Shown piece by piece: positions 8,113-18,722 of a stretch of DNA of 64,000 nucleotides. The position numbers were made by a program, and so were the translations under genes. How positions within the stretch are numbered: position 1 is the stretch's first letter; each line of letters opens with the position of its first letter. The notes under the pieces are model-generated. The model saw only the letters and a list, made by a program, of their open reading frames with translations. It ran no database searches and was not told where the DNA came from. Origin of the DNA: Mycobacterium stomatepiae. GTDB taxonomy: Bacteria; Actinomycetota; Actinomycetes; Mycobacteriales; Mycobacteriaceae. The DNA is taken from positions 5,642,001 through 5,706,000 of the forward strand of contig NZ_AP022587.1 of assembly GCF_010731715.1 (NCBI RefSeq). Direction: 5' to 3'.

Positions 8113-8930
8113 CCGCACAGGGAATCGAGACCGCCGCGCCGGGAGAGACGGACGCACCGGCGACGACGTCCGCGCCCAAGTGGTCCGTGCTGCGGCGCTG
8201 GTGGCCACCCGCGCTGGCCATCGGCGTGGCGGTCGCGCTCTGGTGGCTCGTCACCGCCGCGCTTGCCTCTCCGCAATCCCTGCTGCACCAGACCACACCG
8301 GGGCAGGTGGCCAAATCCCTTGTCGAGCTGTACAAGCGGGGCGTGCTGATCTCCGACACCGAGGTGAGCCTGTGGCGGCTGCTCGTCGGCTTGCTGGTGG
8401 CCGCGGTCATCGGGATTCCCGCCGGACTGCTCGTCGGGCTCAGCGACACCGCAGACCGTGCCACCCGTCCCGTCATCCAATTTCTGCGCATGATCTCGCC
8501 GCTGTCGTGGGCTCCGATCTCGGTGGCGATCTTCGGAATCGGCAATGAGCCCGTTATTTTCCTGATCGCCGCGGCGGCGGTGTGGCCGATCCTGATCAAC
8601 ACCGCAGCCGGCGTGCACAGCGTCGATTCCGGCTACCTGCAGGTGGCGAAGTCGTTCGGGGCGAGCCGAATCGAGCAGCTGACCCTCGTGGTGTTGCCCG
8701 CGATCCGCGGCCACCTGCAAACCGGCTTACGGGTCGCGTTGGGCATCGCGTGGGTGGTGCTGGTGCCGGCCGAAATGCTGGGCGTGCGTTCCAGTTTGGG
8801 CTATCAGATCCTGAACGCACGCGATCAGCTGTCCTACGGACAGGTGGTCGCGGTGATCGTGGTCATCGGCGTCATCGGATACGCGCTGGATCTCGCCGCG
8901 CGGCGGTTGCTGTCGTCGGGGCGCGGCTGA
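8109..8930 (+). CDS. ABC importer permease subunit (SsuC/TauC-like)
   Basis: 273 residues with about six transmembrane helices. The cytoplasmic coupling motif is VAKSFGASRIEQLTLVVLPA at about 181-200, the EAA loop of binding-protein-dependent permeases. A Thr/Ala-rich cytoplasmic N-terminus of about 35 residues precedes the first helix. Starts within the stop of the binding-protein gene (ATGA, 8109-8112) and ends the operon. One bp separates its stop from that of the convergent DUF3556 gene. Confidence 0.9.
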   Translation: MTAQGIETAAPGETDAPATTSAPKWSVLRRWWPPALAIGVAVALWWLVTAALASPQSLLHQTTPGQVAKSLVELYKRGVLISDTEVSLWRLLVGLLVAAVIGIPAGLLVGLSDTADRATRPVIQFLRMISPLSWAPISVAIFGIGNEPVIFLIAAAAVWPILINTAAGVHSVDSGYLQVAKSFGASRIEQLTLVVLPAIRGHLQTGLRVALGIAWVVLVPAEMLGVRSSLGYQILNARDQLSYGQVVAVIVVIGVIGYALDLAARRLLSSGRG

Positions 8931-8931
8931 A

Positions 8932-10671
8932 TCAGGCTGTGTCGGGTGCGGTACTGCGCTGCACGTGCACCGGCAGGTCGTCGGCCCACGGCTGGGTGGT
9001 GACCATGTCGTCGACGTCGATGTAACCACGCTCGAATTCACCGGTCGCCGCATCCACCAGCCGATATTCCTGCCGCTGTTTGTGGATGGGCTGCGCATCC
9101 AGAATCACGACCCGCACATCACCGGGCTCGAATCCGCACCGCTGCTGCATCGCCTCGATCAGGCACTCGTTGTGCATGTGCCCGTCGCCGAAGTTCCAGC
9201 CGAGCACCATGGAGCAGAGCACCTCGCCCTCGCACAGGTTGTAGTCGTCCTCGTCGTAGCCGGCCAGCGCGCGGTGTACCAGCGTGAGCAGCGCGCGCCC
9301 GTGCGTGTTCATCCCGCGGAATGCCAGCGCCAGGTGCAACGGGATCAGCGTTTCCTCTTTGCTGCCGTACAACCGCTCGAGCTGCAGGTGTTGCATCGGG
9401 CCAAGCGCACGGGAGCCGATGCGGAATTTCTCGTCCATCGAAGGCTTGACGCACCACACGGTGGTGTCCCAGTTGCCGGCGTAGTAACGCATACCGGGCA
9501 GGAAAGAAACCTTGCGCGGGAACAGGTTTCCCACCACCACGACCGTCGTGATGACCGCGAACAGCACGACGGGCCAGAGGCTGGTCAGATCCGACAGCCC
9601 GATGGGCGCGTGCGCCACGAACAGCCACAGCACGCCGAAGATCATGAACACGTTCCACTCCAGCGGCACGCCCATCGGAAAGGCCAGGAGGATGTTCAGG
9701 TGGAACACGATCATCACGAACGCGGCGATCGTCGTGGGCCAGCCGCCGTGCGCGAACAGCAGTGCCAGCGGCACCAAACCTTCGATCGCAGTGGAGAAGT
9801 GCGCGATGAACCCCGACAGCGCGCTGGGCCTCAGGTCGTCGGGATAGTGCTTGAACAGTGACCGCTTGAGCACTCCCGAGGGCAGGAACGGGTTGTTGGC
9901 CAGCATCGTCGAGATCACGAACGGGAAGTGCTTGGTGATCTTCGAGGTGGCGGCGCCCAGCCAGATCACCATGAAGACGAGCTTGGCCCCGATCACGATG
10001 TCGGCGCCGACGAATAGAAACGCCAGCGCCAGCGGTCCGTATACCTCGGCGCGAGCGGCCAGGAAGATCACCTTGTCACGCAGACTGATAACGGCCAGGA
10101 CCGCGAGGATCGCGAGGGTCTGCCACCGCGGCAGCACGCCGATCACCGTGTCCAGGACCGGAATTGGACCGGAGCCGTCGGATACCAGCGCCGTCGCGAG
10201 CAACGCCAACAGCGCGCCGTAGAGCAACGCGTCGAACGGGGTCCGGTCGATGCCTTTGGTCAGCGGTACCCGGTTGGGCCAGGGTGGCAGCCGAATGGTG
10301 CCGGGCCGCAACCAGTACAGGATCGATCCCATCGGCGGGTAGTAGCGCCCGGCCAAAGGTCCGAAACAACAACCGAGACCGACGACTTCGAACAGCATGG
10401 TGAACAGCACAGCCTTCTGGAATACGATCGGCTCCGACCACCACGCACTGACGTCGGTGAGGCCGCCGATGCCCGTCGTGCACCAGCCGAAGAACCAGCC
10501 ACCGAAGATGTAGAGCGCGATCTTCGCGCCGTACATCACATGCATGATCAGGGGAATGCCGAAGCCGTTCTCGGCGACGTGGCGCTGCATCGGGATGAGT
10601 CGCTCGGCGCGCGGGAGCTTGCTCCACTCGGGGATGTCGACGACGGGCAGGTTGGGCTGGATGAACCCCAT
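8932..10671 (-). CDS. DUF3556 polytopic membrane protein
   Basis: 579 residues from ATG 10669-10671, preceded on the minus strand by GGAGCTGTA; an upstream in-frame start (10722) lacks a ribosome site. The N-terminal segment GFIQPNLPVVDIPEW is followed by roughly ten hydrophobic helices up to about residue 400, then a soluble C-terminal domain of about 170 residues. These features fit DUF3556, a mycobacterial membrane family of unknown function. The N-terminal aromatic-rich helices resemble those of HTTM-type proteins, but I would not push this. Divergent from the molybdopterin oxidoreductase, with a shared inverted repeat between them at 10792-10813. Confidence 0.8.
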   Translation of the reverse strand: MGFIQPNLPVVDIPEWSKLPRAERLIPMQRHVAENGFGIPLIMHVMYGAKIALYIFGGWFFGWCTTGIGGLTDVSAWWSEPIVFQKAVLFTMLFEVVGLGCCFGPLAGRYYPPMGSILYWLRPGTIRLPPWPNRVPLTKGIDRTPFDALLYGALLALLATALVSDGSGPIPVLDTVIGVLPRWQTLAILAVLAVISLRDKVIFLAARAEVYGPLALAFLFVGADIVIGAKLVFMVIWLGAATSKITKHFPFVISTMLANNPFLPSGVLKRSLFKHYPDDLRPSALSGFIAHFSTAIEGLVPLALLFAHGGWPTTIAAFVMIVFHLNILLAFPMGVPLEWNVFMIFGVLWLFVAHAPIGLSDLTSLWPVVLFAVITTVVVVGNLFPRKVSFLPGMRYYAGNWDTTVWCVKPSMDEKFRIGSRALGPMQHLQLERLYGSKEETLIPLHLALAFRGMNTHGRALLTLVHRALAGYDEDDYNLCEGEVLCSMVLGWNFGDGHMHNECLIEAMQQRCGFEPGDVRVVILDAQPIHKQRQEYRLVDAATGEFERGYIDVDDMVTTQPWADDLPVHVQRSTAPDTA

Positions 10672-10791
10672 TACAGCTCCTTCGACACGGGCGCCGATCG
10701 GCAGTACTGGCCGCGGCGTCACGAAGAAATTACCTGCGGTCAGCGGGCATGCGCAGGCGAAAGCCCGCTGTGTGGGATTCCCGGGAGCGCT

Positions 10792-10813
10792 ACCTAATCT
10801 AAGATGATTAGGT
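10792..10813. promoter_or_regulatory. Inverted repeat in a divergent promoter region
   Basis: ACCTAATC (10792-10799), 6-bp spacer TAAGAT, GATTAGGT (10806-10813): a perfect 8-bp inverted repeat in an AT-rich island between the divergent DUF3556 and oxidoreductase genes. It looks like a repressor operator. TTAGGTTTAG at its right end partly resembles the IdeR iron box, but the match is incomplete. The regulator is unknown. Confidence 0.5.
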
Positions 10814-10885
10814 TTAGACTCACTTGCGCAGCCCCCGATGCCCGACCAGGCATTTCAGACCACGGCCGACCTGTGAGGTGAGTCG

Positions 10886-13093
10886 ATGACCGCTTTGGAG
10901 AGCACCGTCCCGGCAGTGCGGACCGAAAGCGAAGTGGCGGATAGCAAGACGGTGCATACGTCTTGCCGATACTGCCTGGCGTCATGTGGCGTGGAGGTGA
11001 CGGTCAAAGACAATCGGGTGCTGAAGATCTCGGCCGACAAACAGAACCCGCACAGCTGGCACGACTTCTGCGCCAAAGGCCGGACCGCGAATCAGATGGT
11101 CGAACACCCGCGGCGCATCCTGGCCCCGATGCGACGCGTCGGCGATAGCTATGTGGAGGCCAGCTGGGAAGAGGCGATCGCCGATATCGCCACCCGGATG
11201 AATGCGCTCATCGAAACCGGCGGTCCCGACGCCGTCGGCTGCTATTGGGGCAATTCGGCGGCGTTTTCGGCGCCCAGCGTCATGTTCATGACCGCGTTCA
11301 TGGATGCGCTCGGCAGCTACAGCCGCTACTTCGTCGGTTCGGTCGACCAGAACGCGATGCACGTCGTGGCCACGGCGATGTACGGCTCCCAGCTGATGGC
11401 GCCGGTGTCCGACATCGATTACTGCGACTACTTCCTGCTGGTGGGGACGAATCCTGCGGTCAGCGCCTGGAATTGGCTGGAGACCGTCCCGGCGGGGTGG
11501 CAGCGCACCCTCGACCGCCAGCGCCAGGGCGCGACGGTCGTCGTGGTCGATCCGGTTCGATCCGAGACGGCGGCCAAGGCGGACATGCATTTGGCCGTGC
11601 GGCCCGGGCAGGACTGGGCGCTGCTGCTCGGCATGGTGAAGGTCATCCTCGACGAGGGACGCGAGCATCGGCGGGACTGCCTCGAATTGGCAACGGGGGT
11701 ACCCGAGTTGCGCAAGCTGGTCGCCGAGGCCGACCTCGACGACCTGGCCGCCCGGTGCGATATCCCGCGGGCCCAGATCGAAGCGGTGGCACGCGATTTC
11801 GCCGCGGCGCCCGGCGCGATGGTGGTGACCCGGACCGGGGTGTCGCTGCACTTGGCCGGCACGATCGGCGAGTGGCTCGGTCACGTCCTCAACGTCATCA
11901 CCGGGCGGATCGACCGGCCGGGCGGTCGCCGCTACGAGCAGGGCTACGTGGACTCGCTGAAGCTTTTCGACATGATGGCCAAGCCGGTCGCGCACAAGTC
12001 GCGGCTGCACGGTCGTGACATGGTCGCCGGTCATCACGGCCTCGACGAATTGCCCGACGAGATCACCACACCCGGCCGCGGACAGATCCGCGCGATGATC
12101 ATCAACGGCGGCAATCCTGTGGTGGCCGGACCCAACGGCGCCAAACTGGATCGAGCCCTGCAGGACCTCGACCTGCTGGTCGCCATCGATCTGGTCCAGC
12201 GAGAAAGTCACCGGCACGCGCATTGGCTGCTTCCCGTCGTGCACTGGCTGGAACGCGACGATCTGCACGCGCTGACGAGTGGGCTGCACGACGAGCCGTT
12301 CGCGATCTATGGCCCCAAGGCCATCGAGCCGCCCCCGGGGGCGCGGCCGGAGTGGCGGATCTTCACCGACCTCGCGCTGGCGATGCGCAAGCCGTTGTTC
12401 GGGATGAAGGGTGTCAACAGCTTCGTCAAGGCATCGCGGACGCTCGCCAGGATCACCGGGAGGCCCGCGCTGGAATTCAGTCCACAGTGGATCGACCGGC
12501 TGCTGGTGGCCACCGGGCGCAAGGTGAAATGGCGCGACATCATGGCCCATCCACACGGGTTCGTGTTCGGCAAGCCCGAATACGGCAACTTCAAGGCCGA
12601 ACTCAAGACCGACGACTAGATGGTGCACGCCGCGCCGCCAGAATTCCTGGCCAGGTGCCGGGAACTGCTGGCCGATCCGCATCCGTGCGCGCCGCAGGGC
12701 TACCCGTTCCAGTTGGCGAACCGGCGTCACCGGCACTCGATGAACTCGTGGATGAACGATCTGCCGGGACTGCACCCGTCCGGCAAACGCAACGAGGTGG
12801 TGATTCATCCCGACGATGCCGCACCGCTGGGCATCGCGACCGGTGACCGGGTCAAGGTGTTCTCACCCGTCGGTGAGATCGATCTGCCCGCGCTGATCAG
12901 CGATCAGCCGCGTCGCAGTGTTGTGATCGTCGACCATGGCTGGGGCTCAAGGACTTTCGATCCCCGCGGCGGCGGTGCGCCCGAGTCGTTCGGGGTTAAC
13001 CGCAACCTGCTCATCGACGGGTCCAAATACGACCCGCTTTCGCAGTCGCCCGCGATGAGTTCTTCCTACGTGGGTATCGCCCCCGCCGAATGA
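10886..13093 (+). pseudogene. Molybdopterin (bis-MGD) oxidoreductase interrupted by an in-frame TAG
   Basis: Two adjacent open segments in the same frame, 10886-12619 (577 residues) and 12620-13093 (157 residues), make one full-length oxidoreductase of about 735 residues. The N-terminus has an iron-sulfur motif with Cys27, Cys30, Cys34 and Cys62 (CRYCLASCG, then FCAKGR). The middle is the molybdopterin oxidoreductase domain, and the second segment is the C-terminal dinucleotide-binding domain (NEVVIHPDDA, GIATGDRVKVFS). TAG at 12617-12619 is followed directly by ATG GTG, so the second part could reinitiate. Without it the cofactor-binding domain is lost. The family includes formate dehydrogenase-like and sulfoxide reductase-like enzymes; the substrate is unknown. 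Confidence 0.8.
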
Positions 13094-13107
13094 GCGAGCC
13101 CGACTAA

Positions 13108-13967
13108 CTAGCCGACCGCCACCGCGCGGGGCCAGGCCAGTGGGTTGAGCTCGCGGAAAGGGTCCTCGGCGCGGACGGCCAACAGATCGCTCAGAATCGT
13201 CTCCAGCGATTGCTGGGTCGCGGTGCGCACCGACTCCACCCAATTCTCGGTCGATTCGTTTTCCGGCTTCGCGGTGTCGATCGGCCGGCCGAAACTCAGA
13301 TACATCCGCTGCGGGCGGGGGATGAAGGTGGGTCCGACGCCGCGCAGCAACGGCATCGCCATATCCGCATTGCCCGACAGCCTCGTGCTGATGGCCTGGC
13401 TGAGCCGGCCCATTCTGCTGTCGCGGGTAACCAGGCTCTTGTAGACGTCGTCGCCGCCGACCAAGCCGACGGGGACGATCGGGTAGTTGTTTTCCACGGC
13501 GATGCGGGCGAACCCGGAGCGGCCGCGCCAATTGAGGCGGTACTCATCGCCTTTGAACTTGGCGATTTCTCGGCCCCGCCCGGGAAAACCAGGATGGTCT
13601 CGTTGTGCCGCATCAGCTCCCGTGCGGTCTCCGGCGCACCGACAACGCCGCCGTAAGCGGTGATCAGATCGTGCCCGAAGCCGGGCCGCTGGGAGAATCT
13701 TCGGTCCGCCAGCGGCCGAACCCGAACCCCCAGCGCGCGCCGCACGAAGTGTGGAATCAGCAGCACTTCGCCGCCACTGAACTGAGTGTGATTGCCTACC
13801 AACAGGAATCGGCCGTCGGCAGGCAGCGTCTCGAGGCCGGTGACGTAGGGCTGCCACAGGTCGATCAGAGGCGTGATGCCGTCGTGAACCTTCTCCAGCA
13901 CGCCACGCAAGAACTGCGCGCGGCGTGGATGGTTCATCACGGCATCGATATCGATCGGCATGTTCAC
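13108..13967 (-). pseudogene. Lysophospholipid/DAGAT-like acyltransferase with a frameshift
   Basis: Minus-strand gene starting MNMPIDIDAVMNHPRR at 13967. The first frame carries the acyltransferase block GNHTQFSGGE and ends in ILVFPGG. The conserved continuation GREIAKFKGDEYRLNW is in another frame. The break is at the C run 13574-13577 (forward strand), where one base appears to be missing. Repairing it gives about 286 residues, normal for mycobacterial PlsC-like membrane acyltransferases. The later SGFARIA, VPVGLVGGDD and FGRPIDT segments are intact, so decay, if real, is recent. Divergent from a TetR gene with a shared palindromic operator. Confidence 0.8.
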
Positions 13968-14008
13968 GGCAACCTCGGCTCGGGCTGGGGGAAGATGACA
14001 CCGCTATA

Positions 14009-14030
14009 CCAAACGAACTAGTTCGTATGG
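14009..14030. promoter_or_regulatory. Palindromic operator between the acyltransferase and TetR genes
   Basis: The core ACGAACTAGTTCGT (14013-14026) is a perfect 14-bp palindrome, and the flanks CCAA and ATGG extend the symmetry except at one position. It lies 41 bp upstream of the acyltransferase start and 15 bp before the TetR start. The position suggests repression of both divergent genes by that TetR. Confidence 0.7.
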
Positions 14031-14045
14031 TTTATGATCGTCACC

Positions 14046-14699
<654 letters not shown>

Positions 14700-14874
14700 C
14701 TTGGTCAGCCAAGACCGGTTTGCAACAATAACAGGCCTTCTGTCGCAGGACGAAATTCTGGATTTCTTCCAGGATAGCGGCCCGCTTGGCGGCGGTATTG
14801 TGACCTCCGACGCCTAGCCGGCTCGTAGAGCGCGAAAACCCCGCCAGCGCAGGGACATTCGTTTGTGGCGAATA

Positions 14875-16113
14875 TCAAAACAGGGTCCCGCAGTACGGTG
14901 CCCGCTCGGTACGGAACACGGCATCCAGGTCGCGCGCGACACCTGGACGAAGCTCCGTGAAACGGCCCGCGCGGGCAAGTTGAGATGCCGAATGAGTACC
15001 CATGTACAGGCTGGCCAGATCGGCCAGGCCGAGCTTGACGTCCGCGGGGCCCTCCTCCGGCGTGCATTTACCCACACCGTCGCGGATCTGCAGCCGGAAC
15101 AGCCCCCCGGCCAGGTCTAGCGGATCCGCGACGTCCAAGACGACGTCGAGGTCGGCGAAGTACTCGCGGGTGCCCAGCGCGTGTGGCACGTCGTTGATCC
15201 GTACCCACAGGAAATCGCTTTGGCCCGCGGTCGCCGCGGCACGCTGATCACGCAGTTTGAGCGGAAGTGGATCATCGACCGGCACATCGATCTCGATCTC
15301 GTCGAACACCTCCAAGGCTAGCAATGTCTGAAGCAGTTCGGTATGGGCCTCGTCGGTGATGGGGCAGAAGTCTTGGACGACGACGGTGCCCAGCGGCGGC
15401 CGAAATCCGTGATTCATCTGACCGAACACGCGGTAGGACAGGAAGCCGTCCGGGTGGACCGTGTAGTTCAGGGCGGTGGCCTCGCTTCGCTGCGTGGCCC
15501 GGTCTTCGAAAAAGTCTGTCCACCAGGCGTCGTCCCGACTGACCGCACCAGCAGTGGCGGCGCACCAGCGTTCATAGATCTTCGGCAGCACGCGCCCGGC
15601 TTCGGCGGCGCCGACCTCGCGAGCCCGTCGCGCGCTCGGCTTGGCGCGCAGTTTCGCGAAACGACGGTCGAGGGAATAGGTGCGGCTGTAGCTCGTCACG
15701 CCCGCGCCGAAACCGTCGTACATCGCGGTCTGGGTCGGGACGCCCACGATGAGCGGGTAGCCCCTGTCCATCAGAATCCCCAGCCCTTGGGCGCTGAGCT
15801 GCCCCCAAATTCCCGTCCCCTGATGGGTTGAGGCGACGGTGATCATGGCCAGCCACGCCGCCCGAAGGCTGGCACCACCGGGCACGGTGAGACGCGTTTG
15901 GTAGATGATGGACGTCCCCACCAGAAACGGGCGGCTCGGGTCGGAGACATCCTCGGCAATCAGGATGTCGTCGAGTTTGACCCGCCGCTTCCATGCTTCG
16001 ACGTCTTGCGGCCCGAGCAGATCGCCGAAGGTTCGGGCCTGGCTCTCAAAGATTGCCTGCGAATCGTTGTCGGATGGATGCCTGATGTTGATGGCGTCGT
16101 CAGATGCACTCAT
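14875..16113 (-). CDS. eis: Eis family GNAT N-acetyltransferase
   Basis: 412 residues, slightly longer than M. tuberculosis Eis (about 400). Eis-type enzymes acetylate amines, including aminoglycosides at several positions, and protein lysines, using acetyl-CoA, and act as hexamers. The acetyl-CoA binding stretch AMITVASTHQGTGIWGQL is at about 89-106. The catalytic Tyr is expected in TAMYDGFG, and the C-terminus ends in Phe (CGTLF), whose free carboxylate is the general base in Eis. A central second GNAT fold and a C-terminal SCP2-like domain fit the length. Divergent from the mmpL gene with a 182-bp gap. Whether this is the Eis orthologue or an Eis2-type paralogue cannot be told here. Confidence 0.88.
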   Translation of the reverse strand: MSASDDAINIRHPSDNDSQAIFESQARTFGDLLGPQDVEAWKRRVKLDDILIAEDVSDPSRPFLVGTSIIYQTRLTVPGGASLRAAWLAMITVASTHQGTGIWGQLSAQGLGILMDRGYPLIVGVPTQTAMYDGFGAGVTSYSRTYSLDRRFAKLRAKPSARRAREVGAAEAGRVLPKIYERWCAATAGAVSRDDAWWTDFFEDRATQRSEATALNYTVHPDGFLSYRVFGQMNHGFRPPLGTVVVQDFCPITDEAHTELLQTLLALEVFDEIEIDVPVDDPLPLKLRDQRAAATAGQSDFLWVRINDVPHALGTREYFADLDVVLDVADPLDLAGGLFRLQIRDGVGKCTPEEGPADVKLGLADLASLYMGTHSASQLARAGRFTELRPGVARDLDAVFRTERAPYCGTLF

Positions 16114-16295
16114 TGCTCGCCAATCTCCTTCTGGCTCAGCCTAACCGGCGCATGCTGAGCCGAATCCACTTGGTGAGACAGCCTTTCCGTCCGATACCCA
16201 GGGACCGGACGCCCAAACCTCATTCCGGGAATCCGATGCGATGCGCTTTCGGATTCGACGGGTCAACCGGCATCTTTCGGGTACTGCGGTATCGC

Positions 16296-18722
16296 ATGCT
16301 GCAAGCAATCACTCGACTCGCCATCGCCGCGCCCCGCCGCATCATCGCGGTCGCCGCTTTGGCCCTGGTAGGGGCCGCGATCTTCGGCCTCCCGGTGATC
16401 AACAGCCTGTCCGGCGGCGGCTTTCAAGACCCCACGTCGGAATCTGCCCGCGCGACCGGTGTGCTCAGGGACAAATTCGGCCAGACCGATCAGCAGATGA
16501 TCATCGTGGTAACCGCACCCGCCGGTGTTCGCAGCGATCAGGCGCGCCGAGTCGGCACCGACATCGTCGCCCACCTGAAGCAGTCGCCGTGGGTGCTGAA
16601 CCTCTCCTCGGCGTGGACGTCGCCGCCGCCGGCCGCCGCGCAGCTGATCAGCAAGGACGACAAATCGGGCATGATCGTCGCCGGCCTCAAAGGCGGCGAG
16701 AACGACGCTCAGGAATACGCCAGCACGCTGTCCGACCAACTGGTGTATGACCGCGACGGTGTCACGGTGCGCGCGGGCGGCATGGCCATGGCGTATGCCC
16801 AGATCAACGACCAGAACGCGCGGGACCTGCTGTTGATGGAGTCCATCGCGATTCCGCTGAGCTTCGCGGTCTTGGTGTGGATTTTAGGTGGCGTGGTGGC
16901 GGCCGCGCTGCCGATCGTCATGGGCGCACTCGCCATTGTCGGCACCATGTCGGTGCTGCGGCTGATCGCCTTCGCAACAGACCTGTCGACCTATGCGCTG
17001 GATTTGAGCATCGCCATGGGTCTGGCCCTGGCGATCGACTACAACCTGTTGATCATCAGCCGCTACCGCGAGGAGGTGGCCCGGGCGGGCAACCGCGACC
17101 AGGAGCTGCCGCGAGTGATGGATCGGGACCAGGCGCTGCTGCGGACCATGGCGACTGCCGGGCGCACCGTGCTTTTTTCCGCCACCACGGTTGCGTTGTC
17201 GATGTCGGTCATGGCGCTGTTTCCGATGTATTTCCTGAAATCGTCCGCGTACACGATCGTGGTCACCGCGGTCATCGTCGCGCTCGCCAGCGTCGTGGTG
17301 ACCCCGGCCGCGATCACGTTGCTCGGTTCGCGACTTGACGCGTTCGACGTCTCCGGGATCGTGCACCGCGCCCTATTCGGGGTCAGACACCAACGGAAGT
17401 CGTGGCGCGATCATGCGCACACGCCGGTCGAGTCGCTGTTCTGGTACCGATCGACGAAGTTCGTGTTGCGCCACGCTGTGCCCGTCGGTCTCTGGGTGGT
17501 CGCGCTGCTGCTGCTAATGGGGGTTCCGTTTCTGGGGGTGAAGTGGGGATTCCCGGACGAGCGGGTGTTGCCGAAGTCGGCGTCGGCGCGCCAAGTCGCC
17601 GATATGTTGGACGAGGATTTCGGCAACGGGCCGGGGACCGCCGTGACCGTCGTCGTCCCCGACGCCGGTGGTGTGACACCGGCGGCCGTCAGTCACTATG
17701 CCGCCCAACTGTCGCGGGTACCCGACGTGTCCGCGGTCAGCGCGCCGACCGGGACGTTCGTGGCCGGCAACGCGGTGGGACCGCCCGCGGCCGCCGCCGG
17801 GCTCGCCAACGGCGCCGCATTCCTGACCGTAGATACCACCGCACCGCTGTATTCGAAGGCGTCCAACGCCCAACTCGATCGATTGCACAAAGTCGCCGGA
17901 CCGGCAGGACGGTCCACCGAGATGACCGGGCTGGCGCAGATCAACCGTGACAGCATCGATGCGATCACCACCCGCTTGCCGATCGTGTTCCTGCTGATTG
18001 CGGTCATCACCTTCGCGTTGCTGTTCTTGCTGACCGGCAGTGTGGTGCTTCCGTTGCAAGCCCTGGTGTGCAACGTCTTGTCGCTGACCGCCGCGTTCGG
18101 CGCCATGGTGTGGATCTTCCAGGACGGCCACCTCAACGCCCTGGGGACGACGCCGAACGGGACGTTGAACGCCAACATCCCAGTGTTGTTGTTCTGCATC
18201 GCATTTGGACTGGCCATGGACTACGAGGTGTTCTTGGTCTCCCGGATTCACGAGTACTGGCTGGCTTCCGCGCCCGCCCACGAAAGACGTCCGATCGCGG
18301 TGGAGGCACGCGCTGCCACCGACGAGAGCACCGCGCTGGGCATTGCCGGCATCGGCCGCGTGGTCACCACCGCCGCGCTGGTGATGTCGATTTCGTTTGC
18401 CGCGTTGATCCCCGCGCACGTGTCGTTCATGCGGATGCTCGGTGTGGGCCTGACGCTTGCGGTGCTGGTTGACGCCACACTGGTTCGAATGGTGTTGGTA
18501 CCGGCCTTTATTCACCTGCTGGGCCGGTGGACGTGGTGGGCGCCCGCGCCAATGGTTCGGCTGCGAGAGCGCTCCGCGACCGGTGAAGACGCCGCCGCTG
18601 CGGTGGGACGGCGCCGGTGGGCCGCCGACGTGGCCGGCCCACAGCGGCGCTTGATCAGAAGATGGCCTACCACAATGACTTCCGATGGCAGATCCCGTAT
18701 ATCGACGGAGAACTTGCCATGA
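16296..18722 (+). CDS. MmpL family RND lipid transporter (MmpL13-like)
   Basis: 808 residues from ATG 16296; the frame is open further upstream, but the family-typical start MLQAITRLAIAAPRR is here. An inner-membrane proton-driven RND protein with two repeats, each one helix, a periplasmic domain (ending about residues 170 and 560), then five or so helices. Proton-relay Asp-Tyr pairs are visible in both halves (LAIDYNLL and LAMDYEVF). MmpLs export cell-envelope lipids or siderophores. The closest named relative I recognise is MmpL13. No mmpS partner is adjacent. The last bases overlap the ATG of the DMT permease (ATGA), so the two are translationally coupled. Confidence 0.88.
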   Translation: MLQAITRLAIAAPRRIIAVAALALVGAAIFGLPVINSLSGGGFQDPTSESARATGVLRDKFGQTDQQMIIVVTAPAGVRSDQARRVGTDIVAHLKQSPWVLNLSSAWTSPPPAAAQLISKDDKSGMIVAGLKGGENDAQEYASTLSDQLVYDRDGVTVRAGGMAMAYAQINDQNARDLLLMESIAIPLSFAVLVWILGGVVAAALPIVMGALAIVGTMSVLRLIAFATDLSTYALDLSIAMGLALAIDYNLLIISRYREEVARAGNRDQELPRVMDRDQALLRTMATAGRTVLFSATTVALSMSVMALFPMYFLKSSAYTIVVTAVIVALASVVVTPAAITLLGSRLDAFDVSGIVHRALFGVRHQRKSWRDHAHTPVESLFWYRSTKFVLRHAVPVGLWVVALLLLMGVPFLGVKWGFPDERVLPKSASARQVADMLDEDFGNGPGTAVTVVVPDAGGVTPAAVSHYAAQLSRVPDVSAVSAPTGTFVAGNAVGPPAAAAGLANGAAFLTVDTTAPLYSKASNAQLDRLHKVAGPAGRSTEMTGLAQINRDSIDAITTRLPIVFLLIAVITFALLFLLTGSVVLPLQALVCNVLSLTAAFGAMVWIFQDGHLNALGTTPNGTLNANIPVLLFCIAFGLAMDYEVFLVSRIHEYWLASAPAHERRPIAVEARAATDESTALGIAGIGRVVTTAALVMSISFAALIPAHVSFMRMLGVGLTLAVLVDATLVRMVLVPAFIHLLGRWTWWAPAPMVRLRERSATGEDAAAAVGRRRWAADVAGPQRRLIRRWPTTMTSDGRSRISTENLP

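Noticed and set aside
10741..10770. CAGCGGGC/GCCCGCTG hairpin as a terminator
   Set aside because: No T run follows on either strand and the loop is 14 nt; it lies in a divergent promoter region, where a terminator is not expected.
12617..12619. Recoding of the stop (selenocysteine or pyrrolysine) in the molybdenum oxidoreductase
   Set aside because: Selenocysteine uses TGA, not TAG, and the stop is at a domain border, not at the Mo-ligand position near the N-terminus.
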